Positions 35,801-47,014 of a stretch of DNA of 64,000 nt are shown in pieces (the first letter of the stretch is position 1; the number at the start of each line of letters is the position of its first letter). The position numbers and the translations under genes were made by a program. Source of the stretch: Gonapodya prolifera JEL478. Lineage: Eukaryota; Monoblepharomycota; Monoblepharidomycetes; Monoblepharidales; Gonapodyaceae. The notes under the pieces were generated by a model. The model was not told the origin of the DNA, ran no database searches, and saw only the letters and a program-made list of their open reading frames with translations. The stretch lies in the NCBI GenBank assembly GCA_001574975.1, contig KQ965745.1, positions 186,001-250,000 on the forward strand. Direction: 5' to 3'.

Positions 35801-38199
35801 TCCGTCGATGATGGTCCAGAGGTGCCAGGGGTTTCCGCGCTGGACAGAGACAGCGTTTTCGTTTCCCCCGCTGACCCTCGAGCATCTCGTGAGCTTGCTT
35901 TCATTGCATTCGCCAACGTGGTCCCACTGCGCACAGCCTCGCGTAGAGCTTCAACACCACCGTCGCTCACCCGGTCCTGCGATGACGGGGGAGGCAAAGC
36001 ACCGAATGTTTCGTACAGTGAGGGTCGCGACATCTGGGGCCGAGGGCCACCGATAGACGTGTTTGAGGCGAGTGGCGGTGGTTGCTGCCCAGTTCCCATT
36101 TGCCTGGGGCTCTCATCTGAAGGCTTCGGCTTTGAAACAGAAGAATTCGAAGTCGGGTCGCTGTTAGCAGCCAGAGCCAACCCAACACGCGGGGGCAGAG
36201 ATGCACTGAACTCTTTCAAGTGCTCCGGGGGTGTCACAATCGTGGATGCTGTTTGGTCTCCATCAATGAAACGCGATTTTCCAGATAAAATGTTCGCTTG
36301 GGAGGGATCCAGTGGCGTGTAAGTAATGGGTTGCGATCGAGAACGGACTTGCGATTTAGGTAATCCATCCTTGAGTCTACCAGCCACATCACTGTCCCCA
36401 TCACGGACTATTGGGTATTCACGATTCTCTGTCCTCCCAATTAGATTCGCAGAAGCAGTGACAGTGGGTGGCGGAGTGTAGTTTGCCTCGGGAGAGCTTT
36501 TAGGTCGTTCCGCAGCAGACACGGTTCGTGATCGTCCAACTCGAACTTGCTGGCCTGGTCGGTCATTGCGCTCAAAAGGATTGGCGACAGCAGACTGTGG
36601 GCGAGATTGGGGACTTCCCGCATACGGCAGGTCGGCTTCATTCGCTATTGGGGGATCCACGGTAGCAATGTTGTTTCCTGCGAAATAGTCGTGTGCAACA
36701 GTGTCAAGAGTTGGGCTCGTCGGAGACGGAGGAGACTCTTTGCCAAAGACTGCGGGAAAGGAGCGTTTTTGATCAGAGCCGCCGATCGCAAGTTGTCGGT
36801 GAAAGCTTGTGAGCTCCGGTGTGCTCGGGGTTGTGGAGGTCTGGCTCGCCCCCGAAGAAGCTCCAGAAATTGTCAGAAACAACCCATTTGTTGAGAAAGA
36901 CGATAGATTCTTCTCAAGGGGTGGTGGCTTTGGATGTTGCCGAGAGCCTCCTTCAATTTGCTGACGGGGGGAACCGTTTGTAAAAAGTGACTTGAGAGAT
37001 TGACTGCCCATCGTACGGTCGCCGGCGTGAGTCGGGTGCACTTTCTGAGAGAAGGGGGATGAGGGAGATGATAGGTGGGAGGAACCAGCCAGCGACCTGA
37101 GCTGTTTTGCATCCTGAGCTCCCGCAATTGAAGGTTTGGAAGACAAATGGCTTCGGCTTGCACCTGGTCGCGACGAGACTTCGCTTGCAAGCGCTCTTGC
37201 AGCCAGTGACATGTTGGACCCTCGCAGTGCAACACCTCCATAGGACTCCAACGTTCTTTTAGAGGACGCGCGAAGTCCGCTTGAGAGACCCACTCCCAAA
37301 CTCGCCGTGAGCAGGGACTTGGAAACATTTATAGAAGAACCCCCGACGTTGACGGAACCAGAGCTATCCTCATGTCTGTCGTGGGAACGCAGAGCTTCAT
37401 ACGATGTAGGTGGGGCGGAATTGGGCGACTTTCGGGACGGAGAAACATTGGTCACAATCTTCAAATCTTTGCCATGGGCAGAGCTCAACCACGCGTTGGC
37501 ACCAGGGTGGTTTGATATAGATCCTGAGCTGAAATCTTTCGATCCCTCATGAGACCCGGGATCCCCAGAACGAGCTTTAGTGCTAGTGTTGCCACTTGGA
37601 CTTGGTGACGACGCTGATTGACCGCGGCTGATAGGAACCGGTCGACGTGCCGAGTCAGTGAGTCCTACCGCAAAGAAAGAAAGTTATTTTGTTCTTCCAG
37701 TTTCACCCCTAAGTCGCATATATGTACCTCGTTGGTTCGCCTGCAAACCAACATATCGTCACTTAGCAAGTGTAAATCCATCACCGAGAGAAGATAATCT
37801 TGCGCTTACCGATAATGAAAAGTCTTCCGCGTTTCGTGAGGACGCGATAGATACCATGTTGGGATCGCGGTGTATCAAGTTATCGTGGAAGCCACCCGGT
37901 ACGGCAAGCCCCAGGATCGAACGCGCTCCCTCCCCATCCGTTGTCCTTCGTCTGGCGACAGCTGGAAGATGGGGAAGCTGTGGGGAGCGTGCCATCGGGT
38001 TTCGTGCGGACCGGGAGAGGGCATGAACATCGTCCGTGCGACCTTCAGACAGTGTGGATCCCATAGTCCATCGATGTCCCGCCCTTCCAAGTCCTCCTTC
38101 TGCGTGAATCGAAGAGCAGCAAAAACAAGTCCCACTGATGCTGTGGTCGACCGCAGACACCGGATTCCTGTTCGCCCTTCGCTTGCCGCTTGCTGCCAT
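32876..38199 (-). CDS. Inversin-like ankyrin-repeat protein with IQ motif and coiled coil
   Basis: Seen: a Ser/Pro-rich disordered N-terminal half of roughly 900 residues (ATG 38199, MAASGKRRANRNPVSAVD). Then about fourteen ankyrin repeats (for example GRSALHYACMAGHVDAASIL, GRTPLHWAVYYGRYRPTKAL and GKTAAHWAAVGGDVECVQEL). An IQ-type calmodulin site follows (GIQRWYRYQKVRRENRRRMR near 33270). Last comes a highly charged coiled coil with repeated ERRRVE/EERRRV units ending GPLAEQ at 32876. A long ankyrin array followed by an IQ motif is the layout of inversin (NPHP2), a protein of the ciliary base in animals. That makes a flagellar or signalling role plausible here, but the huge disordered N-terminus is not part of inversin. 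The gene has about seven introns and a probable 13-nt microexon at 37728-37740. Alternative: a generic ankyrin scaffold. Confidence 0.72.
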
Positions 38200-38268
38200 G
38201 AAAGAGTTAGCAGAAGTCGAGAAGTCTTCTGTTAATATCAAAGTGCTCGAAACAAAAACAAAAATTTT

Positions 38269-38339
38269 AGCACCGGGTGGTTTCGATCCACCGACTTACG
38301 GGTTATGAGCCCGTCGCGATCCCACTTCGCCACGGTGCT
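38269..38339 (-). tRNA. Initiator tRNA-Met (anticodon CAT)
   Basis: Read on the minus strand, a 71-nt cloverleaf: acceptor stem AGCACCG/CGGTGCT with the A1:U72 pair, D arm TGGCGAAGTGGGATCGC, anticodon stem-loop ACGGG-CTCATAA-CCCGT and T arm GTGG-ATCGAAA-CCAC. The three G:C pairs of the anticodon stem, the A1:U72 pair and the T loop beginning AUCGAAA instead of TUCGA are the hallmarks of the eukaryotic initiator, not the elongator. There is no intron. It lies 70 bp upstream of the start codon of the ankyrin/IQ gene. Confidence 0.96.
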
Positions 38340-38627
38340 CGCGGCTCTTGTTGTAAATATTTCTGAAATTTGCTATATAACAGATATTTACTATACTTTT
38401 CTCCAAAACTACCAAGCCGATCAATTTTTGAGTGAGCAAAAAGATGAAAACCAGCCAAATGATTTCACTTTTCGATGGTCTCATCTAGTGTCATCCTTCC
38501 ACACTACTTATGTACTCATTACTATGTTGAAAGAAGTGGTGCCAGACTGGCGGACACGAGCTTGGATTGCCATCAAACATCATGTGATCATTTGTCAAAT
38601 CGTTATGTACATCAATAGATATGGTAT

Positions 38628-41600
38628 TCATGCTCTATTTTTACCAGCCGCCTTTTTCCCAAACTGCTTCTGGTTCGGTCTAGTGTCCGCCCCGACACGC
38701 TTCCGCTTTTTGTGTTGAGGAGGTTTTCCCCCACGGGAATTAGACGATTTGCGTTTTCCATTGTCTCCCTCATCATCAGATGAATCCGCGAAGCCCTTGC
38801 GGAGAAGTTCGTCCTCACTTCCTCCAGATTCATCTCCTGTAGATCCCTGCCCTTCATCACCATCGGCCCCCCCGGCCCCAAGCACAGTCTCGAAATCTTC
38901 CGCACTAGCAAAATCGCCAGCTCCTCTTGGCTTCCAAGAGCCAGCATAGCCCAAAGACTGCGCTGCCATCAGAAGTCTTTGAGTCTGTGTGCGGGGTCGC
39001 TTGACCTTGGGCACATCTTTTCCTTGCTTCTGTGATTCTTCCTCAGAATCTTCTTCCAGTTCTTCCAGTTCACTGCCTGAAGCATCCATATCGCCCATGT
39101 CAATGTCACCAGCGTCATCATCCTCGCCTTCACTCATTCCCTCCGGTTCACTCCCACCGTCATCATTCTCCTCGACGTCTTCATCATCACTTCCGATGGC
39201 GTCGTCGGAGAACTGCACATCTTCATCTTCGTCTTCTCCGGCGCCATCAACACCTTGCATTGCCCCACTCTTCACCATCGCTTGCCACACTTCGTCCTCG
39301 TCAAAGCCCTCCTCGCCTTCGTCTCCACTCTCAGGCTCATCATTAGAGTCAAACCCATCGTCCTTCGCTCCGTCACGGCCAAAGTCGTCATCAGCATCCA
39401 GATCGTCTTTCTTTGCGGCCTTTCCTGTTTTGCGATTTGTATCCTTGGGCTTACCGGAGAAGAACTCCCAAAAGAACCGCTCATCGACGGGAACTTCTTC
39501 TTCCTTCTTACGCAACCATGTCGCACTTCCAACCACGTCATCGTCGAATTGCCGCGACTTCCCTGTTCTAGAGTCTGCCAGCACCACATTGCGTTTCTTT
39601 CCTCCATGGAACAACACACCAATATCCTCTTCTTCCTGACCGGATTGGGAGCTCTTCTTTGTACCCGCCTTGCCCTCCTTTTCCACCCGCGGTTGACCGA
39701 TTCCACCAGTTCCCTTTTGGAGCGAGTCCACTTTCTTGGGATTCTTGTTCACGAATCTTTCCAAGAATCGAGCCAGAGTATGGTTCTTCAGCGGATCATA
39801 ATTGGTTGCATTCGTTGGGAAGGGCACACCGGACTCTCCCGCATGTTCAAGAAGATGGTTTGAGTACAGCGCAATCGTCGGGTGAAAATGGTTTCGCAAG
39901 ACGGACAGTTCCCAGAGACACGCGCGGTTCGCAGACGCATGCAGTGGATCGCGGGATCTTGCATCATAATGCTTCGCGCGAGAATCTGCTTCGCGGGATA
40001 CGGGTCCAGAGGGACCAGAAGGCGCTGCGTCATCGCATTGTTCTGTCCGCTCTTCGGGCTCTCGTACCATGACCGCAAGGCCCTTTTTGGCAACCATAAC
40101 TTCACCGATAAGGACCAAAATGCCGCAAGCCAGAGGAACACTAGCGTATCCCGCAAGCTGAAGAAGACGCTTGACAAAAGCTGCTATCCGAGGTATGCTG
40201 TGATCCGCTCTCAGCGACTTGTAAACAAGATTAAGGAGCGGCGCTGGACGGGGATGGTGGAGAAGACCGGGATGCAAGAGAAGATCAAAAAGTGCACGGT
40301 AGTAACGATCGGACAGACTATTGCGGTGCGCCGAGATGAGCTGAAGGAGGGTGAGGGCGTGCAGTGCGGTTGCGAATGTTCGATGGTGCGCCAACCGGAA
40401 GAGGGTGGCCTGGTACTTGTCGAACCTAGTTCACCGAGGATTATTGCCATGCCACGTGGTGGGACCAAAAATATTACGTACACTTCGTCTTCCAACTTGG
40501 AATAAGGAAACGCTCTGTTCACACCCGTCAACAATGCAGACATCATCTTCGCGCTTTCTGCTGGAGTCAGCTCCGAAAGCTGTGTTCCTGGTGCACTGTT
40601 CTTCGACTGTGACGAAGACGGTTTCGGAGCCGGAGTGGGGGAGGCTTTCGCTAACATAGGCTTATCCGTTTCCTCTTCTTTTACTTCGGTGTCTCCATGT
40701 CCCTTGCGGCTTCCATCCTGTGACATCATTTCTTCAAAAACAGCGAAGTAGACACCAATGAGCTTGTTGGCGCATTTGATATCCGGATCGTCGGCGGCGC
40801 CGATACCCTCTGCCCCTCGTCTCAGCTCCAACTGATTCAAACACACGATGGCGTAATAACGAGCCCTGTTGGCTACATTGGGACGGAACAGCAGGCGTTC
40901 GACTTCAGAGACGACGATAAGCTTGAATACGGGGTGCGTGTGCTTTCGAAGTAGAAGATGTATGTGGTGTATGGCTTTGGAAGCGAGTGGCCGTGCTGGA
41001 TCTCCCTGTTGTCGAAATGAGCTTTAGCGGACTCTTATGCGAGATGCTCCCTTCCTGCCCTTACCATCTTGTTAACCAAAAGAGCTAGCAGATTTTGCTC
41101 TTGCTCTGGTTTCGTGGCGAGCATGTCATAGATGTGAGAAATCATTCTGGAGCGAATGTGGGGAAGGGTGTCGTGGGAAAGCTCCTGTAGAAGGGCTGAG
41201 ATCCCAACTCTCTGAATATAAGCAATAACGAGGACTCACTTCGATGATTTTAATAACCTCCCAGTATAGCTTTTTAACGGAATCCTCAAATGCCCACAGC
41301 GCAAGCCATTCCCCCTTTATGTCACCACGAACTCCATCGGCGTACTCTCCGACTTCGCGCCAGTCTCTGAAGTAACGCATTTTGCGGTCAGGCAAGATAA
41401 ATCTCATCAAAAGCTCTTTAAGGGTGTCGAGTGCGAGTGATGCATCCCGTTTCGACTTCTTCCGGCAAAGATTTACAAGCCGTTCGAGAGTCCGAAAGGT
41501 ATGAAGTGGAGACGTTTGTACAAGAACGGAGAGAGCCGAAAGGCGGTCGGACGTAGTACCGGATTGGAGGACGTGCGACAAGAAAGAAGAATCCGAGCCG

Positions 41601-42585
41601 GACATGGTAGGGTTGGCTGGTCACAGTCGAGAATTAGTTTTGAATAAGGTGAGGTATATCGCGTGCGTCACGTGCTCATACCTTGTTCGTACTTCTTCCA
41701 TTCGTCTTCGAGCACACCTCTAGCGCGTTCGTACAATTCTTTGATTCTTCGCTCCCGAACTTCTGTCGGCGGGGCCTTCGGTCTTTTCGTCCCTGGCTTC
41801 AGCTCATCCGTAGAAGTAAGCGTATCATATAACGTCCACCATTGTGGTGTTGGCGGAATGAGGAACCTTCCCTTCTTGGTCTGGGATTGGCTTTTAACTG
41901 CCGCTTCAGCGGGCTCTGACTTCGGTACAGTCTCAGATGCAGCGCCCCCGGATTTCTTGGCAGCTTCAAATCGCGCCTTTTCCCCAGCTGTCGGAGCAGT
42001 GCCTTTCAGGTTTGCAACGAAGTTCTCCACGTCGTTCAAAAGGGCGGGATTCGACTTCGAATTGCCGGTCGTCTTTTCAATGTTAGCTGAAGCTGGTACA
42101 GATTCACGTTTTCCTTTGATGTCTTCTTTCGGCAAAGGAGCGTTCGTTGAATCTTCATCGTTGCTCTCCGTGGTGACTTCCTCGTCCTCCCCTTCGAACG
42201 CCATACTGGGCTTCAGTCCAAGTTGGGATATCAGGTTTTTGAGATCCTCTGATAGCTTATCTGATCCTTTGGAGGCCTTCTGTTTCTCACTGGAAAGTTT
42301 GGCAGACTGTCTCTTCTCCTTCGTTGTGCGTTTCTTCTCCGCCACTACATCAGACGATAGCCCGCTCATCGCAATTTCTTCATCGTCCGAGAGCACATCG
42401 GCAAGGTAGTCCAAGTCCTCTCGTGATCCTCCTAGTGCAAGGATTTCCTGTAAAAGTGCAGGGGTGCTATCGCTTGCGGCATTGCCGCCATCATCGGGAC
42501 TTTCGGCACGTGGAGTGTTGCTAGTTCCCTGAGAGTCTTTATTTGTTCGCTCTTTCGAGGGTTTGTCTCGTTTTGGCTTCCCCAT
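38628..42585 (-). CDS. MAK21: NOC1/MAK21 (CEBPZ) ribosome-production factor
   Basis: Nucleolar factor that, with NOC2, matures and moves early 60S pre-ribosomes. Seen: ATG 42585 (MGKPKRDKPSKERTNK), a Ser/Glu-rich N-terminus ending in IPPTPQWWTLYDTLTS, then SDRLSALSVLVQTSPLHTF and RKMRYFRDWREVGEYADG. An armadillo-like repeat region includes ISHIYDMLATKPEQEQNL and SKAIHHIHLLLRKHTHPVFK. The CBF/Mak21 domain begins MMSALLTGVNRAFPYSKLED and continues FDKYQATLFRLAHHRTFATA, DRYYRALFDLLLHP and RACLWELSVLRNHFHPTI, through HPTIALYSNHLLE. The C-terminal third is a run of Asp/Glu/Ser-rich acidic blocks and ends in basic KKRKRVGADTRPNQKQFG. About six introns. The conserved order and the ALLTGVNRAFPY motif make the identity firm. 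The gene is downstream of a small minus-strand gene whose stop is 200 bp away. Confidence 0.95.
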
Positions 42586-42789
42586 TTCTGCCAATCGAGA
42601 GCTGAAGGTGAAGAGAAAATGGAGCCGGTGGCCACAGCGATCGTCCGTTTCAATAGAACTTCAATTCTACATGCGAACGTCGCCTTGAAGTCTCAAATAC
42701 CAGCTCCCATTAACTGCTCTTATCTCCCTCTACCGTTCCAGCCCGGGACAGAGCATGCTCTGTGGAGCTAATCTGTAGAGCTCTGCCCT

Positions 42790-43166
42790 TTACTGACCCG
42801 CAGAGCCCTCATTTATTCTCTTTCTCGCCTCCTGACGCTCATCTTCGTATGGGAGTCCTTTGAGCAGTAACTCCACGGGATCCGACTGTTGCGAGGAGAG
42901 TCTCGGTGCCACGATTAAGACGAAGGACAGACGTCCCTGAGAGTAGTTGAAATGCTTGAAAAGAGTGATAGCTTGCTGTGGAGAGATTGTCGATGAAGAC
43001 AGTGCAGCTCGTGCAATCCGCAGCTGCAAGTGCAAATTTTCCCCCTTAGTATTCCACGGACCAGCTGGGCAGTTCACCTTCCGAGATATAGTTATGTCAC
43101 CTTATCTTTGTCTTCTCGGAGATTTTTAAGCCGCGACTCGAGCTCTTCGAATTCAGATGGATCCAT
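42790..43166 (-). CDS. Small uncharacterised protein, DUF4476-like C-terminus
   Basis: Not recognised with certainty. From ATG 43166 the frame reads MDPSEFEELESRLKNLREDK, a charged helix. It is then joined by a probable 55-nt intron (GT at about 43099, acceptor after tactaag) to GENLHLQLRIARAALSSSTI, AITLFKHFNYSQGRLSFVLI and LKGLPYEDERQEARKRINEG, stopping at 42790. The pattern of a helix, then F-x-Y/F-S-x-x-R-L and a hydrophobic helix, resembles the DUF4476 repeat. That is a weak match by eye. The protein would be about 105 residues, or longer if an exon upstream (possibly around 43420-43560, GGEFEALEASTRSLERLCGR) belongs to it. No function is proposed. Confidence 0.5.
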
Positions 43167-43644
43167 TCCAATTGGTGGATTTGGCCGTGGCGAAACTTCT
43201 GTTCATTTGAAAGCAACGCTTCAGAAAAATGGCCAACGAAAAGCCAAAAGAGTCAACCATGAACACTAGTTCTAGTGCCCACAATATCTTCGAAACATCC
43301 CCTTCCCCCTTTCGCTCGCTTCTTTGAGAGAAGGAAATGACCGTAGCTCGGAATATTTGGGCCAGGTTTGGAAAGCCCACGTCGCGTGTCTTGAAATAGT
43401 CGCGATTCGTGAAGAGGTGAAACGATGGGGCCGAGGGATCGTCCGTGGTCAAGTGACTCACAGAATCAAACATCGCAATGACCTCCACTCTCCTTCCACA
43501 CAGTCTCTCCAATGATCTTGTCGACGCCTCCAAAGCCTCAAATTCCCCCCCATCGTCGGACGAAAGTGAAGGAGAAGAGGACGGAGGCGAAACTGTAGAC
43601 CTCGACCAGATCACAGCAGCCGATCTGCCACGACTGCCGCAAGC
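43167..43644. other. Divergent interval with coding-like frames on both strands
   Basis: About 480 bp between the small minus-strand gene and the PFL activase. The minus strand holds GGEFEALEASTRSLERLCGR and the plus strand holds an open frame from ATG 43478 (MTSTLLPHSLSNDLVDASKA). Either could be a 5' exon of its neighbour, since complementary strands of one exon often both look open. Joining the plus frame to the activase needs a poor splice donor, so it was not included. Confidence 0.4.
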
Positions 43645-44906
43645 ATGTCTGGAGACTCATGCGAAAGGCTCCATTATGGAAGCACTCGGGTGTCAAGGCG
43701 AGCTTTGATTCACAATCTTTTCATGCGAACTGTTTGGCAACGTTTGTGGTGTATTCGGGCAGGCTATGTGCACTCTACGGAATCAATGGCTTGCCTCGAA
43801 GGGCCGGGCATTCGGTTCCTAGTGTTCCTTTCTGGGTGAGCCTCCAAATGTTACTGAGCAACAGCATTTGTGTTTCCACTTACAATTCTATTCCACAAGC
43901 TGTCCCTCGCGCTGTGTTTACTGCGAAAACCCCGACACTTGGTCCACCACCGCGGGCTCTCTTTGCTCTGTTCGTTCCGTATTGGAGAAAGTCCGCCGCA
44001 CGCTTCCGTACATGGGAATGCCACCTTGTCCCACCTCCATCGACGACCTCGCACGAGAGTGCGCAAGTCGTTCAGACAGCTCCACCACCTATCGAGACAT
44101 GCTTCTTGCGCGAGATGAGGCAGCGGAGGGCCCCCCACCTTCACGAGGTGGTTTGTCCGTTTCGGGGGGCGAGCCTCTCACCCAGCACACTTTCGCGGCT
44201 TCCATTATGTCTGCTTGCAAGAGATTGTGGGGAATGCATACGGTGCTCGAAACGACGGGGAGATGCAGTTTGCCGCGAGTGGTGTATCCAGAAGTGCTTC
44301 CCTGGACGGATTTGGTGCTCTTGTGCATCAAAGGCACCAGGAGGGAAAAGTACGAAAGCATCACAAGGGTTTCAGGTGGCTGGGACCACATGGTTAGTAC
44401 TGGTGGAGCCTCATCTCAGATCTCCTTACAAAACAACCTGCCGTCTTCACCAACATGTTCTAGCTCTCTTTCCTGACCACCCTCCATCAAATGCGCAAAC
44501 CCTGGTGGTGTCGCTATGTTGTTCTCCCAGGTCACACCGACTCACGTGAGGATGTGGACGCCTTGTTGGAGCTTTGTGTGGAGCATGGGAAGGGGCTTGT
44601 AACTGAAGAACAACCACAAGCACCCTCTGAGCGCACTCTGGGCCGTGTTGAATGCTTAGCGTATCATAATCTGGGAGAGTTCAAGGTGAATGGTATCCTT
44701 GTTTGTTCCGAGTGTTTCACTTCTGTTTATTCTGGACTGCCTGGTGATCACAAAACTCCTTCCAGTGGCACGAACTGAATGAGCCCTATCCTCTCGCCGA
44801 CGTTCCACAATGTAATCACGATGATGTGCGTCGCGTGTGCGAATGGATCAGAGAGGGTCTCCGGAGTCACGGAATGGGTGACGTCGCCGTCACTGGTGAC
44901 GATTGA
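43645..44906 (+). CDS. pflA: Pyruvate formate-lyase activating enzyme (radical SAM)
   Basis: Radical S-adenosylmethionine enzyme that places the glycyl radical on pyruvate formate-lyase, allowing pyruvate to be split into acetyl-CoA and formate without oxygen. Seen: GYVHSTESMACLEGPGIRFL, then after an intron at about 43835-43910 the cluster motif GCPSRCVYCENPDTW (C-x3-C-x2-C), SVSGGEPLTQ (SAM-binding GGEP), LPWTDLVLLCIKG, WWCRYVVLPGHTDSREDVDA, and CLAYHNLGEFKWHELNEPYP across the last intron. It ends GDVAVTGDD. ATG 43645 is in frame with a good -3 base and gives an Arg-rich, acid-poor start (RVSRRALIHNLFMRTVWQRL) that could be a mitochondrial targeting sequence. Pyruvate formate-lyase itself is not in the window. 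Other glycyl-radical activases are less likely because they usually carry extra ferredoxin-type clusters, which are absent here. Confidence 0.9.
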
Positions 44907-45101
44907 GGTCAAAATCGATCTGCGTCGTTCAATTATTTTAGCAAAGTTGGTTATTTCACTATAAAGGTTTTAATCTACATAAGTTTGAACGTAGTAAATT
45001 GTTCGAGTCGCAGGGTATATAAAAGTTCATGGCTTTCCACCATTCTTCTCTGGGATCGACCAATTCTCTTCGCTCTCCCCATCTTCAACCATTTCTTCCG
45101 T

Positions 45102-46783
45102 TTAATGCACACCCGAGTCCGCCGTTTCTTCTTCATCGGCAGCCTCATGGGCCCTCGCGGCAGCCCGGAGCATTGCAAGAAGTGGCACGGTTTCCGAACT
45201 ATCTCGACCGTGACGTCTTGAATTTCGTTGTCGCGAAGATGTGACTGTACCACCGTCATCATTATGCTCTCCGTTCAAATGCACACCTCGATCGTGACCA
45301 GAATTAGTGCTTGAGGAATCCTCGTCACTATCATCTGACGGAACACCCGTCTCGGGCACGATTCCGTCACCACTGCTTTCACTCGACTCTTGGACTCCAT
45401 CCTCGACTCCCACAGCAACCTCAACGTCCATTTCAGGCCCTCCAACTTCCGCGCTTCCTGGTTGTGGCCCCTGTCCTTGTCCTTGTCCTTGGGGAGAACT
45501 GCTATCTTCGGGTTCCGAATCGCTCTCCGGCCAGCCAAAGCGGGCCCCAAACAAAAGGCCCAACCAGCCTATTCCTGCATTGCCCTGCGTACCAAGAGTC
45601 TGCAGTACGCGACGGAAGCCAGACTTTGTCATGACGCAGTCGTCGGGATAGTCGATACCTTTGACCCGATGTATCACGCGGAGCAGAAGGGGTTTTAGTG
45701 GAAGAGGAGAAGATCAGATCAGCTTTGATCGAGTCGCGGATGAGGAGTTACTCTTGCTTCCTACCAGAGTTGTAGCAAATCACTTCATATTTCTGCGTCT
45801 CGGTCGTCACAGAAAGGGCCGAATCGTCAAGAGAAGGATCTGTCCCGCGCATCGGCATCAGAAATGATGTCGAAACGGACCAGCCTGGTAAGAGGTATGT
45901 GGCAAGCGGATGAGATGGAAATGCTACCAAGCTTAGCGAGACGACAATAGCTCACAGCTCTGCATCATAAAGCCCCAGTTGCTGGTGTTCAAGTAAGAGA
46001 GGGGGTTGGTGACAGTCAGCAAACAGTAGCCAGTGACGACGATGTTGATCTCACGAATGACGAGAAATGAATTGGGCTGGAGTATTGCCGATGCGCATGA
46101 AGCATCCTTCGTGGGGGGCTACGATACCTCCACCGGTTGGAACGAACCTGCAACGAAACGATACGAGTTCTATATTTTGAGCGATCACACCGTCGAACAT
46201 GACTCACCGCCACCTGGCGTCCGGGCGATAAACCGTGCCACCCATAGTACCATCTGGATTGTAGAGTCTCGTCCTTGCGGGTTCGTAGTTCCACCATGGC
46301 TTAGGTGGCAAGGGTGAAGCACGACTCTGAAACACATCAAGGCTATTATCACTTACGTCAAGATCCGTAAAGTGAGAGCCAGAAGCATCCTTCATTCGAA
46401 AATTCCACGTGAAAGAGCAAAGTTCTACCGTTGGAGAACGTTATTTAAAGACAAGTCCGCCACTACAATCCTCCCAGCTCACCTTCAGTTGTTATCCACT
46501 GCCTCTTCGAATCGCGCAAGCTGCCAAAGTACGCCTGCCGGGCGTTTTTCGATTCCCTCATTGCGTGAAAGCGTTCAGGCACATAAGCCTTGTCCTTCCA
46601 CAACGAGTCGCATTCCAGAGCCCAGAGCGCATTGTTGTTGGTAGCGGTCTTCCAGAGTCGAGAAACGAGGGCTAAGCGAGCCAAGTCGTGTGCAGAAAGG
46701 TATTCGAGGACGTTGAAAAACACCTTGAAGCGAAAGTCGCGATAACTATGCGCATCGTTGGAAATCGCTACCGCACGTTGCAT
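45102..46783 (-). CDS. F-box protein with a conserved Trp-rich C-terminal module
   Basis: Probable substrate receptor of an SCF ubiquitin ligase. Seen: from ATG 46783 (MQRAVAISNDAHSYRDF) an F-box near the N-terminus, VFFNVLEYLSAHDLARLALV then SRLWKTATNNNALWALECDS. Next SLRDSKRQWITTE is spliced to ELCSFTWNFRMKDASGSHF, then KPWWNYEPARTRLYNPDGT and NTSNWGFMMQSCEL. This pattern (E-L-x-x-x-x-W-x-F-R-x-K-x-x-x-G, then W-W, then an N-x-D-G and N-W-G-F/W-M-M-Q) is shared by a group of eukaryotic F-box proteins of unclear target. The last exon is acidic and Ser/Gly/Gln-rich and stops at 45102. Five or so introns. The start could lie further upstream, but the in-frame codon there is GTG. Confidence 0.72.
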
Positions 46784-47014
46784 CTCACTTCTGTCGGTAA
46801 GTTGGAGCAGGGATCCATGCGAAATATTCGTTTCCGTGGCGCTAACAGAGGTAGCAATAAACGAGAGTAGCGGGTTCGGAATTTCCAAGAGCTTCTGGGC
46901 CGGCCGGTGCTTGGATGGCGGATAAATTCCACTCCCTCGCCGAATCAATCTTCCACCATCATCGCTCGCACTTCCTTTCTTCAAATCGCGAGAGGGTCCA
47001 AATAACGTGGGCAA

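Noticed and set aside
35251-37488. The 745-residue frame as a separate gene from the ankyrin repeats
   Set aside because: It reads through a good donor into the ankyrin exons in the same orientation with only a short intron between, and has neither its own stop-plus-3' flank nor a convincing start. One gene is simpler.
43478-43708. MTSTLLPHS frame as first exon of the PFL activase
   Set aside because: Joining it to GYVHSTES needs a weak gtcaag donor. The ATG at 43645 is already in frame with the conserved region.
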